Positions 7,411 through 15,420 of a stretch of 44,368 bases of DNA are shown in pieces (position 1 is the first letter of the stretch; each line of letters begins with the position of its first letter). Under the pieces are notes generated by a model. That model was given only the letters and a program-made list of their open reading frames with translations. It made no database searches and was not told the origin of the DNA. A program made the position numbers and the translations under genes. Source of the stretch: Deltaproteobacteria bacterium (GTDB lineage: Bacteria; Desulfobacterota; Syntrophia; Syntrophales; UBA2192); contig JAAYEC010000024.1 in the NCBI GenBank assembly GCA_012728915.1, positions 1 to 44,368 on the forward strand. Direction: 5' to 3'.

Positions 7411-7549
7411 GGGGTCAGGTCTTGCATTTCAGCATGATTGTGTCGGAATTGCATCATAAGAATTGATGGCATCGCTCCGGTCCATGAGACGAACCCGCTT
7501 ATCGACGAGATAAAATCAGAATGTTGAAATACAAGACACGATCCCACTT
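7411..7549. repeat. REP-type hairpin element, about 139 bp
   Basis: GGGGTCAGGTCTTGCATTTCAGCAT at the left and ATGTTGAAATACAAGACACGATCCC at the right form diverged inverted arms around about 85 bases without coding potential. Same family as 349, 654, 4557 and 6002. It lies upstream of the MFS gene. Confidence 0.6.
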
Positions 7550-7610
7550 CTCTTTCATGCAATGGTTATTTGGGCAACAGCCCGTTCATCCTTTATTGAC
7601 CCTTGCAGGC

Positions 7611-7639
7611 AAGAAAAAGGGGACTGTCCCCTTTTTCTT
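7611..7639. repeat. palindrome AAGAAAAAGGGGACTGTCCCC... , copy 1
   Basis: A near-perfect 29-base palindrome centred on ACT, seven bases beyond the stop codon of the minus-strand ATPase gene. The second copy lies at 9009-9036, on the other side of that gene. In the minus direction a U-rich tail follows the hairpin, so it could also act as a terminator. Confidence 0.65.
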
Positions 7640-7645
7640 CCCCAA

Positions 7646-8908
7646 TCACCCGATGAAGAGGCGGCGGGAGGGAACCGCCCAGATGGAAGGCTCTGCGATT
7701 TTGCGGATTTCCCGGCCCCGGTAGATGACGATGCCTCCCCGCCACTCGCTGCCCAGGCCCTGCGCCACATCCCGCAGGGGCCGGGAGTCCGGGGGCGTGA
7801 CCGTCTCGCGTGCCTTGATCTCCATGCCGAGGATGCCCTGGTTCGTTTCGAGCAGCAGATCCACCTCTAGGCCCGAACGGGTCCTGTAGAAGTAAAGCCC
7901 GCCCGCCCGTTGCACCGTTTTCATCCACTTGAAGATTTCACCCACCACATAGGTCTCGTAAAGATTGCCTGTCGGCTCGCCGCGGAATCCGGTCAGCTGC
8001 CGCAGGATTCCCGTGTCCACCCAGTAGAGCTTGGGCGTTTTGATCACAGAGCTGGTGATATTGCGGTGATAGGGTTGAAGCAGGACGTTCTGGTAGGAGA
8101 TGCGGAGATATTCCAGATATCTCCTTGCCGTGTCGACACTGATGCCGGCGTCCCTGGCGAGCTCGGAATAATGCAGGAGGCTTCCCGAACGCAGCGCGGA
8201 GAGTCTCTGAAATTTGCGGAAAGGCTCGAGGTGATCGAGGCGTGCAAGGTCCGACAGGTCCCTTTCCAGGTAGGTATACTCATAGTCCCGCAGCCACTTC
8301 CAGCGCTCCTCCCCGGGCAGGCGCAGAAGCGCGGGCATGCCGCCCCACTGCAGCAGGTGCGCCTCGGCGTCGCGCTGCCTTGCGTCCGAATCGTCCAGGA
8401 GGATCCCGGGGACGGAGCCCAGCAGGCTATCGAGAGGCGTTTCCGTGAAAAGCCCGTCGACGAGAGGCGGGGGCATTTTACTGCCGCCGCCGCCGTGGAA
8501 GATCTCACAGGCCATCAGGGGCCAGAGCTCATGAAGCGAGACGCGCCCCGCAAGCGTCTCCCGGATCTTCTTCAGAAGCAGAATCTGGCTGGATCCCGTC
8601 AATACGCAGAAGGAGATATCTTCAGCATCGAAGGAGTATTTCACCTTTTCGAACACGACGGGTGATTTCTGGGCTTCGTCGATGACGGCATTGCCCACAT
8701 CCCTGCCCCAGGAGGATGTCGGCATCGCTCTCGCCGCTTCCCGGTTTTCCGGTGCGTCGAGGTTGATGTAGCGCAGATCGGGATAAGAGGACTTCGAAAG
8801 CGTAGTTTTGCCGGTTTGACGGGCGCCCGTGAGGAGGACAAGCCGCCTGGTTGTACTCTTGGGAAGAAAGTCCTCTAAAACCCTTTTTACCTGCATATAT
8901 TCGCTCAT
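7646..8908 (-). CDS. AAA ATPase with DUF4143 domain (first copy)
   Basis: A 420-residue P-loop protein. Walker A is GARQTGKTT at residues 28-36, Walker B VIDEAQ at 75-80, then TGSSQ at 104-108 and LAGR at 119-122. The C-terminal half is DUF4143 with TPKLYWVDTGILRQL and a PD-(D/E)XK-like core (GLEVDLLLE..GMEIKA). These ATPases are frequent in accessory regions of bacteria and archaea; the cellular role is not established. Start ATG 8908 gives the usual MSEYMQVKRVL opening; an upstream in-frame extension of 34 codons would run through a repeat and is rejected. The gene is bracketed by two GGGGACTGTCCCC palindromes and follows a WYL regulator on the same strand. It is related to, but clearly diverged from, the gene at 11460-12614. 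Confidence 0.87.
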   Translation of the reverse strand: MSEYMQVKRVLEDFLPKSTTRRLVLLTGARQTGKTTLSKSSYPDLRYINLDAPENREAARAMPTSSWGRDVGNAVIDEAQKSPVVFEKVKYSFDAEDISFCVLTGSSQILLLKKIRETLAGRVSLHELWPLMACEIFHGGGGSKMPPPLVDGLFTETPLDSLLGSVPGILLDDSDARQRDAEAHLLQWGGMPALLRLPGEERWKWLRDYEYTYLERDLSDLARLDHLEPFRKFQRLSALRSGSLLHYSELARDAGISVDTARRYLEYLRISYQNVLLQPYHRNITSSVIKTPKLYWVDTGILRQLTGFRGEPTGNLYETYVVGEIFKWMKTVQRAGGLYFYRTRSGLEVDLLLETNQGILGMEIKARETVTPPDSRPLRDVAQGLGSEWRGGIVIYRGREIRKIAEPSIWAVPSRRLFIG

Positions 8909-9008
8909 GGTCGTAATATTAACAGGATATTGTACGGGATTGCAAGCACTATTTAAGGATGGAAACGGAGTCAAATTTCGACGGACTGTTGCCCAAAGCC
9001 GTATGCGC

Positions 9009-9036
9009 AAAAAAAGGGGACTGTCCCCTTTTTCTT
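9009..9036. repeat. palindrome AAAAAAGGGGACTGTCCCCTTTTT, copy 2
   Basis: Same palindrome as 7611-7639, located between the WYL regulator stop (9074) and the ATPase start (8908). It lies in the leader of the ATPase gene. Confidence 0.6.
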
Positions 9037-9073
9037 GCCCAAGTCCGTTCCGCGCCCGCAGGTGAAGTAAGGG

Positions 9074-10018
9074 TTAGCAGGGATCTGTCTGCCACGCGAG
9101 CCACTTGCCTACTTCGGCGGTGAACGATGCTCTTATGCTTGGCGGGCTCAGAATTCTCACATTCGGCAGCCACGCCTTGAGTGTCTCGCGGATCTCCCCG
9201 AAGTTTCCCACCTTCAGGCTGACAATCAATGAGCCGTCGGGTCTGGTTTCCCTGATCTCCTGCGTGGGGAAGATCTTTCTTCGCTTGAAGTAGTTGGCCG
9301 CCTTCGGGTTCACCTCGATGAGCACTTCCAGGTTGCGCTCCTCGGTAAACCAGATGTTGGCGCTCTGCCGGAGCAGCTCGTCGAGGTTGGCTGGGATGGC
9401 GGGGAAGCCTTCGGCGAGCATCTTGAGATCCTTCAGCTTGTCCAGGGCGTAGCGCTTGACGATGCCCGTGCCGTTCTCCTTGGCCACGAGGTACCAGAAG
9501 CCGTCGTAGTGGACGATCTTGTACGGGTCGGCGGTGGCCGGGTGGGTGTTGTTTCCCGAGGTGTAGTGAAAGGAGAGGCGCCTTCGATTGCGGATGGCCC
9601 TGAGGAGCCGGTTCATGAGTCTGGTGTCCAGGGGCACCGATTCGTCGACGTGGATGTAGACGGGCTGGGAGGCCGTTGCCTGGTAGAGGCGGTTGAAGAC
9701 CTCGTCGGCGGCCTTCCGGAAGGGCTGGCCGAGCTGGGAGACGGCGCACTTGAGGGCCACGATGAGGGCCAGCTCGTTTTCGTCGAAGAGCTCGAAATTC
9801 CGGAAAATGTCCTTGTCCAGCCGGTAGACACCGGGGCCTGACTCGGTCACGGGGAAGCCGCACTGCTTGAGGAAGGCGAGGTCGCGCTGGATGGTGCGGG
9901 CCGTGGTGTGGAACTCTCGGCTGAGGGTGGCCGTCGTCACCCGTTCCTTTTCCAGGAACAGCTTCAGCATCTGCCCCACGCGCATCAGGCGCTTGTGAGT
10001 GTTCTTCTGGCCCGTCAT
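9074..10018 (-). CDS. HTH-WYL transcriptional regulator
   Basis: A 314-residue regulator. An N-terminal winged helix (about residues 12-60, with TATLSREFHTTARTIQRDL) is followed by a WYL domain (AIRNRRRLSFHYTS, then DPYKIVHYDGFWYLVAKE) and a C-terminal WCX-like extension ending VGKWLAWQTD. WYL domains sense ligands, often nucleotides or nucleic acids; proteins of this layout and length (BrxR/CapW group) repress phage-defence operons. That assignment is inference. Start ATG 10018 (MTGQKNTHKRL) was chosen over an upstream start at 10042 because eight extra residues add nothing conserved. The AAA-DUF4143 gene lies downstream on the same strand, 165 bases away, and the MntA/HepT pair upstream on the same strand. 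Confidence 0.88.
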   Translation of the reverse strand: MTGQKNTHKRLMRVGQMLKLFLEKERVTTATLSREFHTTARTIQRDLAFLKQCGFPVTESGPGVYRLDKDIFRNFELFDENELALIVALKCAVSQLGQPFRKAADEVFNRLYQATASQPVYIHVDESVPLDTRLMNRLLRAIRNRRRLSFHYTSGNNTHPATADPYKIVHYDGFWYLVAKENGTGIVKRYALDKLKDLKMLAEGFPAIPANLDELLRQSANIWFTEERNLEVLIEVNPKAANYFKRRKIFPTQEIRETRPDGSLIVSLKVGNFGEIRETLKAWLPNVRILSPPSIRASFTAEVGKWLAWQTDPC

Positions 10019-10097
10019 CGGGCAGCCGGTTGGTTCCACCATGCGGTCTTTTTATGCAAGACTTTTGCCGGATTTCACCCTCACCCCGGCCCCGTCA

Positions 10098-10195
10098 GAG
10101 GCGGTGTCGTCATGTCATTGCGAAGAAGCGAAGCGACGGAAGCAATCCCGGATGTTATCGGTAAGATTGAGATTACCGCGCTCCCGTCGTTTGTT
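10098..10195 (-). repeat. GAGACTGTGTCA-type element, truncated copy (D)
   Basis: TGTCATTGCGAAGAAGCGAAGCGACGGAAGCAATC and following bases match about 95 bases of the element at 15421-15551 in the same orientation. The other end is lost where the hepT 3' region begins. It lies between the WYL gene and hepT. Confidence 0.6.
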
Positions 10196-10243
10196 TTTAA
10201 GAAACGGCTGCGCAGCGACGGGGCTGGAGGCGGGCGAGTGCGG

Positions 10244-10567
10244 TCACTGCAATTGTGCCTTGAAGACGCGCAGGTCCTCGTTGATGATGCGCCAGATGAT
10301 CTTCAGATCGATCCCGAAGTAGTCATGAACGATACGATGCCGGAGCCCGACAATTTTAGGCCACTCGATATCGGCGAGTTGCGCTTTGAACTCCTGGGGC
10401 AGACGATTTGCCGCCTCCCCGATGATCTCGAGATTTCTCACGACCGCATCCTGGGTTTTCTCGTCGGCCATAAACCCGTCCAGCGAGAGATCCGCAGTGT
10501 ATCGTTCGATTTTTTCGATAGCTTCCCGGATGTCGTCCAGAAGGAGTTCGGCCGACCGCTTAGACAT
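10244..10567 (-). CDS. hepT: HepT-like RNase toxin (HEPN, DUF86)
   Basis: A 107-residue all-helical HEPN protein. The catalytic R-x4-H motif is R76 to H81 in LRHRIVHDYFG, followed by the conserved Tyr83 that is the AMP acceptor in studied HepT proteins. Family members are ribonucleases that stop growth when free; their MNT partner silences them by adding AMP to this tyrosine. The start overlaps the 3' end of the mntA-like gene by eight bases, so both are read from one transcript with the antitoxin first. All key residues are present, so this pair looks functional, unlike the one at 16931-17396. Confidence 0.9.
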   Translation of the reverse strand: MSKRSAELLLDDIREAIEKIERYTADLSLDGFMADEKTQDAVVRNLEIIGEAANRLPQEFKAQLADIEWPKIVGLRHRIVHDYFGIDLKIIWRIINEDLRVFKAQLQ

Positions 10568-10850
10568 AGATCAGATCCTGCTCGATGGCTTTCATGTACC
10601 GGGGCTTGATGGCGCCGCGGGACACGAGCTCCACGGGCAGCCCTAGCAGCTTCTCGATGCGTTCGGCGAGGGTGACGAATTCGAGGCCGATCGAGGGGTC
10701 GACGTCCACAAGAATATCCACGTCGCTGTCCTGCCGCTGCTCGTTCCGGGCATAGGAGCCGAACAAGGCGAGACTCCGCACCTTGAACTGCGTCGCCAGG
10801 TCACGCTTTTCCCGAGCGAGAATCCGTAAGATGTCTTCCCGTGTCTTCAT
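10560..10850 (-). CDS. mntA: MntA-like nucleotidyltransferase antitoxin
   Basis: A minimal nucleotidyltransferase of 96 residues. GS at 31-32 and D43-x-D45 (GSYARNEQRQDSDVDILVD) form the metal and nucleotide site, and the third acidic position is provided by the VELVSRG strand region. In the type VII toxin-antitoxin class it AMPylates HepT. The ATG at 10850 gives the normal MKTREDIL start; an upstream ATG 37 codons earlier has no conserved sequence and is rejected. It is the first gene of the pair. The region beyond (10851-11022) holds no gene that I can see; a TTGCAT box 17 bases from CACATA could be a weak promoter. Confidence 0.9.
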   Translation of the reverse strand: MKTREDILRILAREKRDLATQFKVRSLALFGSYARNEQRQDSDVDILVDVDPSIGLEFVTLAERIEKLLGLPVELVSRGAIKPRYMKAIEQDLIYV

Positions 10851-11022
10851 GGCGCCGGTCTCCGTGCCTGCATTCTTATGCGCCGGGTGAAGCGCTTCTT
10901 TTATGTGGCATGAAAAGCCAATGAATGCAAGTGCTTTTGCCGATTTTCCGCCCTTTTGCATCTGTCGATTCTGCTCATGAAAAAGCAGCGCGGCGTTTGT
11001 TCATTTAATCGCATCATATTGT

Positions 11023-11294
11023 GAAGCGATTATGCGGCATATTCGCTTCATGGCCGCAGGAAGGCTGTTTGCCCTAATGATTTCCCCCTCACCCTGACCT
11101 TCTCCGCCGGGGGAGAGGGGGCAAAAAGAAGGGAAAATCACCCTTACCCCACCTCTCTCCCGTCAGAGACTGTGTCATAATCAGCTCTCGTCATTGCGAG
11201 CGACCGAAGAGAGCGCGGCACTCAATCGTTTCCGGAACATCCGAGTATGCTTCAGTCGCTTCGCTTCTTCGCAATGACATTGCGACACAGTCTC
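11023..11294 (+). repeat. 272-bp direct repeat with GAGACTGTGTCA element (copy A)
   Basis: Begins GAAGCGATTATGCGGCATATTCGCTTC (itself a hairpin) and ends with the GAGACTGTGTCA .. GACACAGTCTC inverted-repeat element at 11166-11294. The whole block recurs at 13491-13764 in the same orientation with an offset of 2468-2470 bases and few mismatches. The stretch 11295-11459 holds only low-complexity GGGGCAAGGG-type repeat debris and no gene. Confidence 0.8.
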
Positions 11295-11459
11295 AAGGGC
11301 GAGGGGGTAAAAACGGAAGAGAAATACCCCCTTGCCCTCCTCTGCGAAAGGGGGCAAGGGGCAAAGAAATCCCACTGTGTTCCCCTATGGTTGCTTCGCA
11401 GCAGTGACCAGTGGACAGTGTTCAGTGGCCAGTGAAGGGGAATATGCCAAATGCGCCCC

Positions 11460-12614
11460 TTACTCCTCGATGATCCTGCGCAGGTCAGTGACGGGTAGGG
11501 CAAACACGTTTTTTCCGATAGGATATCGTTCCTTGCCGGGATACACGACAAAGCCCCGCTTGCAGGAGAGGTCTTCGTAAGCGTTCCAGAACCCGCGCTC
11601 GGGCGAGGGGCTCAGGGAGTATTTCACCTCGACCGCCACGGGGGTGTTCTTTTGGTCGAAGAACAGGAAATCGATCTCCGCTCCCGCGCCGGTGCGGTAG
11701 AAATAGCTGCCACGGTGTTCCGGTAAGAGTGAAATGAGCTGTTCGATGACGAAACCTTCCCATGAGCTGCCCAGCACGGGGTGCCCCTGGAGGAGATCCA
11801 TCGACCCGGTCCCCAGGAGCGCGTGCAGAATGCCGGAATCCCGCAGATAAACCTTGGGCGATTTGATCAGGCGCTTGTTGAGATTCGCATGAAAGGGCTG
11901 AAGCTGGCGTACGATGAAGGTGTCCTCCAGGATGTCCAGGTAGCGGCGGACCGTGGGGGCGGAAACGCCAAGGCTACCCGCAATCCTGCTAGCATTCCAC
12001 AGCTGCCCGTGGGAATGGGCCAGCATCGTCCAGAACCGCCTCAGTTGAGCGGCCGGGATGTGGATGCCGAGTTGCGGGATGTCCGTTTCAAGGTATGTCC
12101 GGATAAAGGATTGCAGCCAGGCAAAGCCGGCTTCATCGGTGTCGGCCAGAAAGCTGCCCGGATAGCCGCCCCTGAGAAAAAGCTTCTGGAATCGACCGGG
12201 CCCTATCTCAAAAAGCCCGAACGGGGAAAGCTCGTGATAAATGAAACGTCCCGCCAGACTCTCGGAGGAATGGCGGATCAGGGCCGGCGACGCCGAGCCC
12301 AGGATGAGGAAGCGTCCGGGAACCCTGTTCTTGTCGACCAGCGCTCGGAGCAGCGGGAAGAGCGCCGGCATCCTCTGGATCTCATCGATAATGACAAGCT
12401 GTTTTTCGAACTGTTCCAGGTACAGTTCGGGGTCTTGAAGCTTGTTCCAATCCGAAGGCAATTCCAGGTCAAGGTACACCGCGTCGGGTCGGGCTTTGTC
12501 TTTGATCATCTTCGCGAGCGTGGTTTTCCCCACCTGTCGGGATCCCAGGATGCCGACGACTGGATAAGCCTTTAAAGAGCGGGCGACTGTGTCTTGAAGG
12601 GTTCGCCTTATCAT
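11460..12614 (-). CDS. AAA ATPase with DUF4143 domain (second copy)
   Basis: A 384-residue relative of the protein at 7646-8908. Walker A GSRQVGKTT is at residues 24-32, Walker B VIIDEIQ at 74-80, LGSASP at 105-110 and SLAGR follows. The C-terminal part carries SPKVYLRDSGILHALLG and a nuclease-like core AEIDFLFFD..VAVEVKY. Start ATG 12614 (MIRRTLQDTVARSLK) fits the family; an upstream extension of 30 codons is not conserved. It lies between two copies of a 272-bp direct repeat, together with the RelE/antitoxin pair, all on the minus strand. Its role is unknown; the combination of ATPase, winged-helix region and PD-(D/E)XK-like domain suggests DNA-related or antitoxin-like functions (inference). 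Confidence 0.87.
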   Translation of the reverse strand: MIRRTLQDTVARSLKAYPVVGILGSRQVGKTTLAKMIKDKARPDAVYLDLELPSDWNKLQDPELYLEQFEKQLVIIDEIQRMPALFPLLRALVDKNRVPGRFLILGSASPALIRHSSESLAGRFIYHELSPFGLFEIGPGRFQKLFLRGGYPGSFLADTDEAGFAWLQSFIRTYLETDIPQLGIHIPAAQLRRFWTMLAHSHGQLWNASRIAGSLGVSAPTVRRYLDILEDTFIVRQLQPFHANLNKRLIKSPKVYLRDSGILHALLGTGSMDLLQGHPVLGSSWEGFVIEQLISLLPEHRGSYFYRTGAGAEIDFLFFDQKNTPVAVEVKYSLSPSPERGFWNAYEDLSCKRGFVVYPGKERYPIGKNVFALPVTDLRRIIEE

Positions 12615-12876
12615 GTCTTGCAATATAAAACACGGACTTTCAATTTGCAAGGATGATTTTTGCCCGCGGGGCGAGGGACCTGACGTCCGTGCAAGCCGTT
12701 CCACAGGCTCACGGTCCTGAGCTGATGGAAAGGGCGAAGCGTGGCGCGGAGTACTGTCTTTTTCGGGAACTTCCGGATGCCCGCTTTATCAGGTATGACA
12801 ATAGTACGGTGAATTTCCCCCGGAAGGGACTATACGGCTCCGCGTGAAGGGCCGGGGTCCGCTGCATGAGGATCAT

Positions 12877-13143
12877 TTACCGCTCTGTCCTGTACACGCC
12901 CCGCCGATAGCCGACCTTCACTACGATGACCTTCAACCGATCATCCTGGATTTCATAGACAATGCGATGGACCCCCTGGCGCAGCCGATATCGCTCCTGA
13001 CCGGAGAGCTTTTCGCATCCGGGGGGGCGTGGATTCAGTGCCAGCATCTCAAAGCACTTCAGGATGCGATGGACATTTTTCGCGGGAAACGCCCGAAGAT
13101 CTTTGGCCACGGATTTTTTGAACGCGAGTTCATATTTTCCCAT
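12877..13143 (-). CDS. RelE/ParE family toxin
   Basis: An 88-residue protein with the RelE fold signature: KSVAKDLRAFPAKNVHRIL in the N-terminal helices, LSGQERYRLRQGVHRIVYEI in the central strands, and a C-terminal strand with KVIVVKVGYRRGVYR. RelE toxins cleave mRNA in the ribosome; ParE relatives poison gyrase, and sequence alone does not decide here, although the basic, Arg/Tyr-rich end favours the RelE branch. The start overlaps the upstream antitoxin by 14 bases. It looks complete. Confidence 0.88.
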   Translation of the reverse strand: MGKYELAFKKSVAKDLRAFPAKNVHRILKCFEMLALNPRPPGCEKLSGQERYRLRQGVHRIVYEIQDDRLKVIVVKVGYRRGVYRTER

Positions 13144-13363
13144 GAGCCATCAGGTCCTTCAAGAGCGCTTCATACGTCATTTCCGGTTCCCGTACGCGCT
13201 CATCGAACGCTGAAAGATCCTCCTGGTCTTCGCGAAAGGCCATGCGAATGGTCTCGTTGACGAGATCGGACATGGAACGCCCGGTGTGAATCGACTTTAG
13301 GCGCAATGCGCGGTGAAGATCGGGGTCCAGGTAGATGGTGGAACGTTTTGCGGATTCACTCAT
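13130..13363 (-). CDS. ribbon-helix-helix antitoxin
   Basis: A 77-residue protein. The N-terminal strand RSTIYLDPDLHRALRLKS and the helix TGRSMSDLVNETIR form a typical RHH DNA-binding unit; the acidic C-terminal tail (REDQEDLSAFDERVREPEM) would wrap the toxin. Such antitoxins neutralise their RelE/ParE partner and repress the operon. Start ATG 13363 follows GAGGTGATC in the minus direction; the longer frame upstream is not conserved. The gene precedes the toxin and overlaps it by 14 bases. A promoter is visible at 13382-13410. Confidence 0.88.
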   Translation of the reverse strand: MSESAKRSTIYLDPDLHRALRLKSIHTGRSMSDLVNETIRMAFREDQEDLSAFDERVREPEMTYEALLKDLMAHGKI

Positions 13364-13381
13364 TTGATCACCTCGGATGCC

Positions 13382-13410
13382 AGCATAACAGTATGACGTT
13401 ATGATGTCAA
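13382..13410 (-). promoter_or_regulatory. promoter of the RHH/RelE operon
   Basis: On the minus strand TTGACA (13405-13410) and TATGCT (13382-13387) are separated by exactly 17 bases. The spacer holds TGACGTTATGATGTCA (13394-13409 region), an imperfect dyad TGAC..GTCA that could be the antitoxin operator (inference). It lies about 20 bases upstream of the antitoxin ATG. Confidence 0.6.
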
Positions 13411-13490
13411 GGCGGAATGATGTCGTACTTGGGTGGGCAGGGAAGCCCGCGGCAAACGTTCGGCGACATGGGTAACACTTTTCGTTCCCT

Positions 13491-13764
13491 GAAGCGATTA
13501 TGCGGCATATTCGCTTCACGGTCGCAAGAAGGCCGTTTGCCCTAATGATTTCCCCCTCACCCTGACCTTCTCCGCCGGGGCAGAGGGGGCAAAAAGAAGG
13601 GAAAATCACCCTTACCCCAACCCACTCCCGCCAGAGACTGTGTCATCATCGGCTCTCGTCATTGCGAGCGACCGAAGGGAGCGCGGCAATCTCAATCTTT
13701 TTCGGAACATCCGAGATTGCTTCAGTCGCCTCGCTCCTTCGCAATGACATTGTGACACAGTCTC
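13491..13764 (+). repeat. 272-bp direct repeat with GAGACTGTGTCA element (copy B)
   Basis: Second copy of the block at 11023-11294 in the same orientation; the inverted-repeat element occupies 13634-13764. The interval 13765-13918 up to the ARPP-1 gene holds only GC-rich spacer with no gene visible. Confidence 0.8.
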
Positions 13765-13918
13765 CGGGGGGAGAGGGAAATTTGATGCATGGAACTTCCC
13801 CCGACAGAGGGCTGTCGGGGCGGCCTTTTCTATAAGGAAGGAATGGCGATAATGGCCTCAGACAATTCAGAAAATCTCCCGGTTCGCCTTCGGGCGCTTT
13901 CGGGAGGGAGGGGGGCTT

Positions 13919-14899
13919 ATGGAGCAATCGATCAAGGGTCAGCTGGAGGGAATCACGTTCGGCGAGGCGCAGAGGCACCGCAACATGGCCGTCTGGCCGA
14001 TTTTCTCGGCCGTCGACGGCGGCCCGCGCTACCTGACCATGAAAGAGGCCATGGCGGGCGGCTTTCTCTCGGTCACCGAGGTGAGCGCGGGGGGCGCGGT
14101 GCCGGAGCTCAAGGTTATCAACAGCGCCCCCGAGGCGGTGCTTATCCTCGACGGGGAGGAGTTGGCCGGGGCCAAGCAGAACCGCATCGTCAACACGACG
14201 ATCCTGCTTCGGCGCCAGTCCGAGACGATCATCCCCGTGAGCTGCACCGAGCAGGGGCGCTGGTCCTATGTGTCATCGCACTTCGACGAGTCGGGCCACA
14301 TCGCGGCCCACCGCGTGAGGGGCGCGGCCAAGCAGAGCGTGTCGGCCTCGCTCAAGGTCGGCGGGCGGTTCCAGTCCGACCAGGGGGCCGTGTGGGACAA
14401 TGTCGCCTCCATGCTCAGGGAGAGCCGCGTCGCATCCCCCACGGGGGCCATGAAGGACGCCTTCGAGTCGAAGGCGGGCGACATCGACGAGTACCTGGGC
14501 AAGTTCACCCGTCTTCCCGGTCAGAAGGGGCTCCTGGTCCTGATCGACGGCAGGGCGGCGGGCTTTGACCTGGTCTCGCTCGAGGGGGCCTACGCGGCCC
14601 TGCACCCCAAGCTCGTGAAGAGCTACGCCATGGAGGCCATCGCGCTGGGCGGCAAGAACGGGAAGGTTACCCCCGACGGCGTTCCCCAATCCTTCCTGGC
14701 CGAGGCCCTGGCCTGCACGGGGCAGCGCTTCAAGTCCGTGGGTCATGGCTGGGACTTCCGTCTCGAGGGGAAGGGCATGGTGGGCTCGGCCCTGGTCTAC
14801 AACAAGGCCCTCGTCCACGCGGCCTTTTTCCGTGTAACCGAGGCCGAGAAGGCGGGGCACATGTCGGGCCTGTCCCGCCGGCGCGGGTTCAGAGGGTAA
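13919..14899 (+). CDS. ARPP-1 domain protein (DUF6569)
   Basis: A 326-residue soluble protein whose centre matches my memory of the ARPP-1 domain: VWPIFSA at the start, YLTMKEAMAGGFLSVTEV, then VLILDGEELAGAKQNRIVN, ETIIPVSCTEQGRWSY and FDLVSLEGAYAALHPKLVKSYAMEA. The domain was named for association with ADP-ribosylglycohydrolase and phosphatase-like enzymes in predicted conflict or nucleotide-signal systems; its activity is not known. The polar motif DGEELxGAKQNR and the EQGRW strand are the likely functional core (inference). ATG 13919 follows GGGAGGGAGGGG. None of its usual enzyme partners is adjacent here. It lies between repeat copies B and C, which are in opposite orientation. Confidence 0.75.
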   Translation: MEQSIKGQLEGITFGEAQRHRNMAVWPIFSAVDGGPRYLTMKEAMAGGFLSVTEVSAGGAVPELKVINSAPEAVLILDGEELAGAKQNRIVNTTILLRRQSETIIPVSCTEQGRWSYVSSHFDESGHIAAHRVRGAAKQSVSASLKVGGRFQSDQGAVWDNVASMLRESRVASPTGAMKDAFESKAGDIDEYLGKFTRLPGQKGLLVLIDGRAAGFDLVSLEGAYAALHPKLVKSYAMEAIALGGKNGKVTPDGVPQSFLAEALACTGQRFKSVGHGWDFRLEGKGMVGSALVYNKALVHAAFFRVTEAEKAGHMSGLSRRRGFRG

Positions 14900-15203
14900 C
14901 GTCGTCGGGTTTTCCGGTCCCGGCAGCGAAGACGGATCGCCTCCCTTCGCACCGGGGCCGGGCCCTTCGACTGCATTCACTGCAGGCAGGCCGATGGGCC
15001 CGTCTCGCTCATCGAAAGGGACGAAGACGCGGGCCTTATCTCCTGCTGTGCAAGACGCATACTCCTGGGAGGGAAAGAAGGCGCTTGCGCACCTGTATTA
15101 CTCCGCCGAGAAGCTCCTGCGGATCGCATCGGTGAGGGCGATCAATCTCTTCGTCGTGAACTTCACCACGCTCTGAGTTCCCGGTCCCTCGTTCAGGGGC
15201 ACC
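14900..15203. other. intergenic stretch with coding-like debris
   Basis: No intact gene is visible. The part 15101-15176 has strongly G/C-rich third positions in the frame that continues, after a TGA at 15174, into the receiver fragment at 15204, so it may be the decayed upstream part of that gene. An apparent 60-codon frame from 14994 is not recognised. Confidence 0.35.
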
Positions 15204-15383
15204 ATGGATTTTGCCCGGCACCTGAAGTCGAGGTTTGACAGGCCCGTCGTCATGCTCAGCAGCTTTGCGGACGCGAAGTACAATGGGCAGGCGATCGCCG
15301 CCGGGGTGGACTGCTACTTCCGTCTGCCGATGGACTTCGAGCAGGTCGGGCACGCGATGGACAGGCTGCTGAACGTCAAATGA
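15204..15383 (+). pseudogene. C-terminal half of a response-regulator receiver domain
   Basis: ATG at 15204 opens 59 codons with very high G/C at third positions: MDFARHLKSRF, then RPVVMLSSFADAK, AIAAGVDCYFRLPMDFEQ and AMDRLL. This matches a receiver domain from helix 3 onward: strand 4 with Ser-Ser, helix 4, and strand 5 where the usual Lys-Pro is Leu-Pro preceded by Arg. The first half, with the acidic pocket and phosphoacceptor Asp, is absent and an in-frame TGA stands just upstream. I read it as a truncated gene. It lies 223 bases ahead of another degenerate receiver. Confidence 0.5.
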
Positions 15384-15420
15384 GGGGGCGCCATGCCTAC
15401 CACAAATTCCCCTCGCCCTT

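Noticed and set aside
13645-13745. GTCATTGCGAG-type core as a possible small RNA gene
   Set aside because: The same core is repeated in both orientations at several places without promoter or terminator, which fits a dispersed repeat better than an RNA gene.
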